From the NCBI RefSeq assembly GCF_001675165.1, contig NZ_LROS01000001.1:62001-126000 (forward strand): DNA of 64,000 bases, in the 5' to 3' direction. Positions 61,607 through 64,000 of the stretch are shown here, piece after piece. Position numbers and translations under genes: made by a program. This DNA comes from Clostridium ragsdalei P11. GTDB lineage: Bacteria; Bacillota; Clostridia; Clostridiales; Clostridiaceae. The notes below the pieces were generated by a model. It ran no database searches. It was not told where the DNA came from and was given only the letters and a program-made list of their open reading frames with translations. How positions within the stretch are numbered: the first letter of the stretch is position 1; every line of letters starts with the position of its first letter.

Positions 61607-62155
61607 CTATTCACTCTTGTTTCTTAATCTTTCAAATTCATTTAATGCTCTTATTTTGGAATCATTTTTAATTTCACCAATTTTATAGTCAACTTCTTCC
61701 TCAAAACCATTCTGTTCTTCACCATCAAAACTATATAATTTCTTTAATAAATTCCATAGTATTTCCATTTCTTGGATTGAAAGTTTTTTGGAAATATCAG
61801 CAAGAAACCTTATTGAATTTTCACCACAGCTTTTGATAATCTGTTTTCCGGTTTCTGTAATTCTAACGTTAACTGCACGCTTATCCAGCTGACTAGGTAC
61901 AGAAATGATATAACCTTTGTTTTCTATAATAGATAGTACTCGCTTCATACTCTGTTTTGTTGTTCCTAATATTCTAGCAATATTATTAATGGTTGTTTCA
62001 TTTTCTGGCAAATGAAGAATTGCTACTAAAGCCATAACTTGTCTACTTGTTAAATGTTCATAATATCCATCACCTTTTACTTGAAGTTTATTAGTGAGAG
62101 AAAAAATTGTTATACAAATTTGTTGCATTAAAAATAATGCGTTGTGGTTGTTCAT
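61607..62155 (-). CDS. MarR family transcriptional regulator
   Basis: The protein of 182 residues has the MarR fold: YEHLTSRQVMALVAILHLPE, NIARILGTTKQSMKRVLSII and the wing SVPSQLDKRAVNVRITETGK, with a C-terminal extension of about 30 residues rich in charge. GAAAGGAG lies before the ATG. A perfect palindrome sits between this gene and the MFS gene upstream. It likely controls efflux and hydrolase genes around it. Confidence 0.88.
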   Translation of the reverse strand: MNNHNALFLMQQICITIFSLTNKLQVKGDGYYEHLTSRQVMALVAILHLPENETTINNIARILGTTKQSMKRVLSIIENKGYIISVPSQLDKRAVNVRITETGKQIIKSCGENSIRFLADISKKLSIQEMEILWNLLKKLYSFDGEEQNGFEEEVDYKIGEIKNDSKIRALNEFERLRNKSE

Positions 62156-62169
62156 AGATATCTCCTTTC

Positions 62170-62193
62170 ATTTAGACATAATGCTGTCTAAAT
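62170..62193. promoter_or_regulatory. Perfect palindrome, MarR operator
   Basis: ATTTAGACA and TGTCTAAAT with a six-base spacer form a 24-base inverted repeat ending 15 bases before the marR start. Confidence 0.75.
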
Positions 62194-62212
62194 ATTAACA
62201 TAACACTAAAGT

Positions 62213-63664
62213 CTAGTCAATATTCTGTCTTTTGTTCATTTCAAATTTCTTTTTGCTATTGTAAAATCTTATTGCTGTTATAACAACTCCTATAGCACAC
62301 AAAGTTCCTGCACATATATAAACTGACTTCATTCCATAAACAAATACGTCGTCTCTATCTTTTACATAGTCAATTACTCTATGCCCTATTTTATAACTCA
62401 TTCTGTTATATAAAATAAGAGTAGCAAAGGATGTGCCAAGAGCAAATCCTAAATCTCTTACAAGTGCATTTACACCCCCTGCAATTCCAAGTTTATCTCT
62501 AGTAACTGTAGACATTATTAATGAATTATTAGGTGATTGGAATATCCCATTTCCTATTGTCATGATGAATATATAAACTAATAATACAACCACTAGAGAT
62601 TTTTCATTTAAACCACTGATTAAAAATAATCCTATACTTGTAAGTGTAAGTCCTATAATTGTCAATACTTCTGATCCCATTTTGTCAGATAGATACCCAC
62701 TAAATGGAGCAACCACAGATAGAATAATCGGAGATATCATCATAAGAAAACCTGTTGTTGCCGCTGAAAATTTTAAAGTATCCTGAAAATAAAATGGCAA
62801 AATTATATTTGATGCACTAATTGCAGTAAATGATATAAATCCACATATTATACTTATAGAAAATGAGCTGTTTGAAAATATTTTTAAATAAAGCAATGGT
62901 GAATTTATCTTTCTCTCAATTACTATAAATGTTATAAATGCTAATAATGCTAAAATAAATGCTGAAATTATTAATAAATTATTATAACCTACCGTCTGAC
63001 CTTCTACTATTGCTCCAAATAAAAATACAACTGCAACTGTAAATAATACTGCTCCCTTTCCATCGAGTTTTTCATGGGTCACTTTATTAACTTTAAGAAA
63101 TATTTTCATAGTAAGTCCAAAAACAATTATTCCTATAACAACATTTATTAAAAATATATATTTCCAACTTAGAGTCGATATAATTATGCCTCCAAGGGGT
63201 GGTCCTGCCATTGCACCTAATGCAACAGAAGTCCCTAAAAGCCCTAATGCTCTCCCTCTTTCATTTACCGGAAATACCTCCGTTATAATACCTTGACTAT
63301 TAGCCATTTCAGCTGCTGCACCTATTGCTTGTATAACTCTAGATATCACAAGAATTAAAAGTGAATTTGTAATGCAACATAAAAAAGATCCAAGTGTAAA
63401 AAGCACAACTCCAAATTTAAACACTTTTGTTTTGCCTTTTATGTCTCCTATTCTTCCAAATATTAAAATAGTTGCTGCGACAGTTATTAAAAAGCTAGTG
63501 ACAACCCATTCAACACTTGCCATAGTAACATGAAGCTTAGCCGACATATCTGGAAGTGCAATATTTACTATGCTTCCATCTAAATTAGACATAAAAGCAG
63601 CTGAAACAATTGTAAATAATATAATCCATCTCTTTTCATAGATTTTATTTTCTGATTTAGTCAA
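62213..63664 (-). CDS. DHA2-type MFS drug transporter
   Basis: The protein of 483 residues has about 14 helices and the DHA2 (QacA/EmrB) signatures: LDGSIVNIALPDMSAKLHVT in helix 1, WVVTSFLITVAATILIFGRIGD (motif A), RVIQAIGAAAEMANSQGII and LGLLGTSVALGAMAGPPLGG (motif C). It exports drugs by proton antiport. The start is TTG with AAGGGATG eight bases upstream. A MarR gene and a hydrolase follow on the same strand, a common drug-resistance arrangement. Confidence 0.9.
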   Translation of the reverse strand: MTKSENKIYEKRWIILFTIVSAAFMSNLDGSIVNIALPDMSAKLHVTMASVEWVVTSFLITVAATILIFGRIGDIKGKTKVFKFGVVLFTLGSFLCCITNSLLILVISRVIQAIGAAAEMANSQGIITEVFPVNERGRALGLLGTSVALGAMAGPPLGGIIISTLSWKYIFLINVVIGIIVFGLTMKIFLKVNKVTHEKLDGKGAVLFTVAVVFLFGAIVEGQTVGYNNLLIISAFILALLAFITFIVIERKINSPLLYLKIFSNSSFSISIICGFISFTAISASNIILPFYFQDTLKFSAATTGFLMMISPIILSVVAPFSGYLSDKMGSEVLTIIGLTLTSIGLFLISGLNEKSLVVVLLVYIFIMTIGNGIFQSPNNSLIMSTVTRDKLGIAGGVNALVRDLGFALGTSFATLILYNRMSYKIGHRVIDYVKDRDDVFVYGMKSVYICAGTLCAIGVVITAIRFYNSKKKFEMNKRQNID

Positions 63665-63684
63665 TTATACTCATCCCTTCTATA

Positions 63685-64000
63685 ATGGTTATAAAATACA
63701 AACTTCCAATCATAATGTTTCTTGCATTTGAAATAATTGCAATAACATTGTGGTTGGAATTAGACAATTTGTTTTATCTTTTTAATTTTTCATATATTGG
63801 AATTTGTATTGCCATGGGCTTATTTCTCAATATCAAAAAGTTCAGATATGCTCGACTTGTAGTGCAACTTGGTGTTGGACTATATATGTTAGTGTATTTA
63901 GGTTTGATCTGTCATGAAAATATGATGATTGAAGGATTTTGGTATTATTTATTTTTAGGAGTATTTCAATCAGCAGTTATACATTATATTGTGGCAAAAA
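63685..64000 (+). CDS. Membrane protein N-terminus, probable 4Fe-4S binding membrane protein (cut by window edge)
   Basis: An open frame of 105 codons runs off the window end. It has three hydrophobic helices (YKLPIIMFLAFEIIAITLW, FSYIGICIAMGLFLNI, LVVQLGVGLYMLVYLGLI) and ends in LFLGVFQSAVIHYIVAK. This resembles the opening of clostridial membrane proteins that continue with a 4Fe-4S CxxC block, but the cysteine part is outside the window. No clear ribosome binding site is seen; it is divergent from the MFS gene. Confidence 0.55.
   Translation, partial: MVIKYKLPIIMFLAFEIIAITLWLELDNLFYLFNFSYIGICIAMGLFLNIKKFRYARLVVQLGVGLYMLVYLGLICHENMMIEGFWYYLFLGVFQSAVIHYIVAK

Overview
This is a low-GC Firmicutes window, almost certainly from Clostridium. 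Codon use is AT-rich, ribosome binding sites are strong GGAGG types, and the protein set is clostridial: a cell-wall-binding-repeat-2 surface protein, a YteA-like zinc-finger protein, a monofunctional Ni-Fe-S carbon monoxide dehydrogenase, a tungsten/molybdenum aldehyde:ferredoxin oxidoreductase, EutS/EutP, an XdhC-type molybdenum hydroxylase factor and a T-box-controlled asparagine synthetase. CODH plus AOR on one chromosome suggests an acetogen or a close relative (the C. ljungdahlii / C. autoethanogenum / C. kluyveri neighbourhood); that placement is inference. I found no rRNA, tRNA, CRISPR array, intact insertion sequence or prophage.

Layout. 0-5.6 kb: dapB, a surface hydrolase, a secreted NlpC/P60-like protein and a nitroreductase. 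5.6-14.4 kb: YteA-like protein, DUF362 ferredoxin-like protein, MerR regulator, FIST-GGDEF sensor, and a two-gene molybdenum-cofactor cluster, separated by copies of a MITE-like inverted repeat. 14.4-24.4 kb: eutS-eutP, cooS, an amino acid permease, sstT, a response-regulator relic, an EamA permease and AOR. 24.4-30.2 kb: two DNA alkylation repair genes, a dual-receiver protein, and a two-gene module of a KGGVGRT ATPase plus a small HEPN-like protein, which is the best candidate here for an undescribed system. 30.2-42 kb: a decayed ABC exporter, a divergent peptide deformylase, an M28 peptidase, aldo/keto reductase, HAD phosphatases, PhzF, HxlR and an acetyltransferase. 42-50 kb: a membrane protein with a 39-bp coding tandem repeat, brnQ, an NhaC-type antiporter with an orphan receiver, a LysR regulator, and asnB with its T-box leader. 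50-64 kb: small regulator/enzyme modules (LysR with a PanE-like reductase, MarR with an ATC hydrolase-like enzyme, XRE with a small membrane protein, MFS with MarR and a hydrolase), a GGDEF protein, and a decaying chromate-transporter/LysR locus.

Three families of dispersed non-coding repeats structure the window. Family A has seven copies plus two isolated ends. It is closed by TTATCC/GGATAA, carries variable internal hairpins, and looks like a structured RNA or a small mobile element. Family B is a 213-244 bp MITE with ACTCAACTTTCGCA-type ends. Family C is an 80 bp element with AGGCATTT ends; one copy is split by a family A copy. Many loci show recent gene decay: frameshifted permeases, a deletion scar fusing two divergent genes, and truncated response-regulator and MFS relics.

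Metabolically, CODH can oxidise CO to reduce ferredoxin and AOR can use reduced ferredoxin to reduce acids to aldehydes, but the two genes are separate transcription units. Several regulators sit beside clear palindromic operators, so local autoregulation is the commonest control logic visible.
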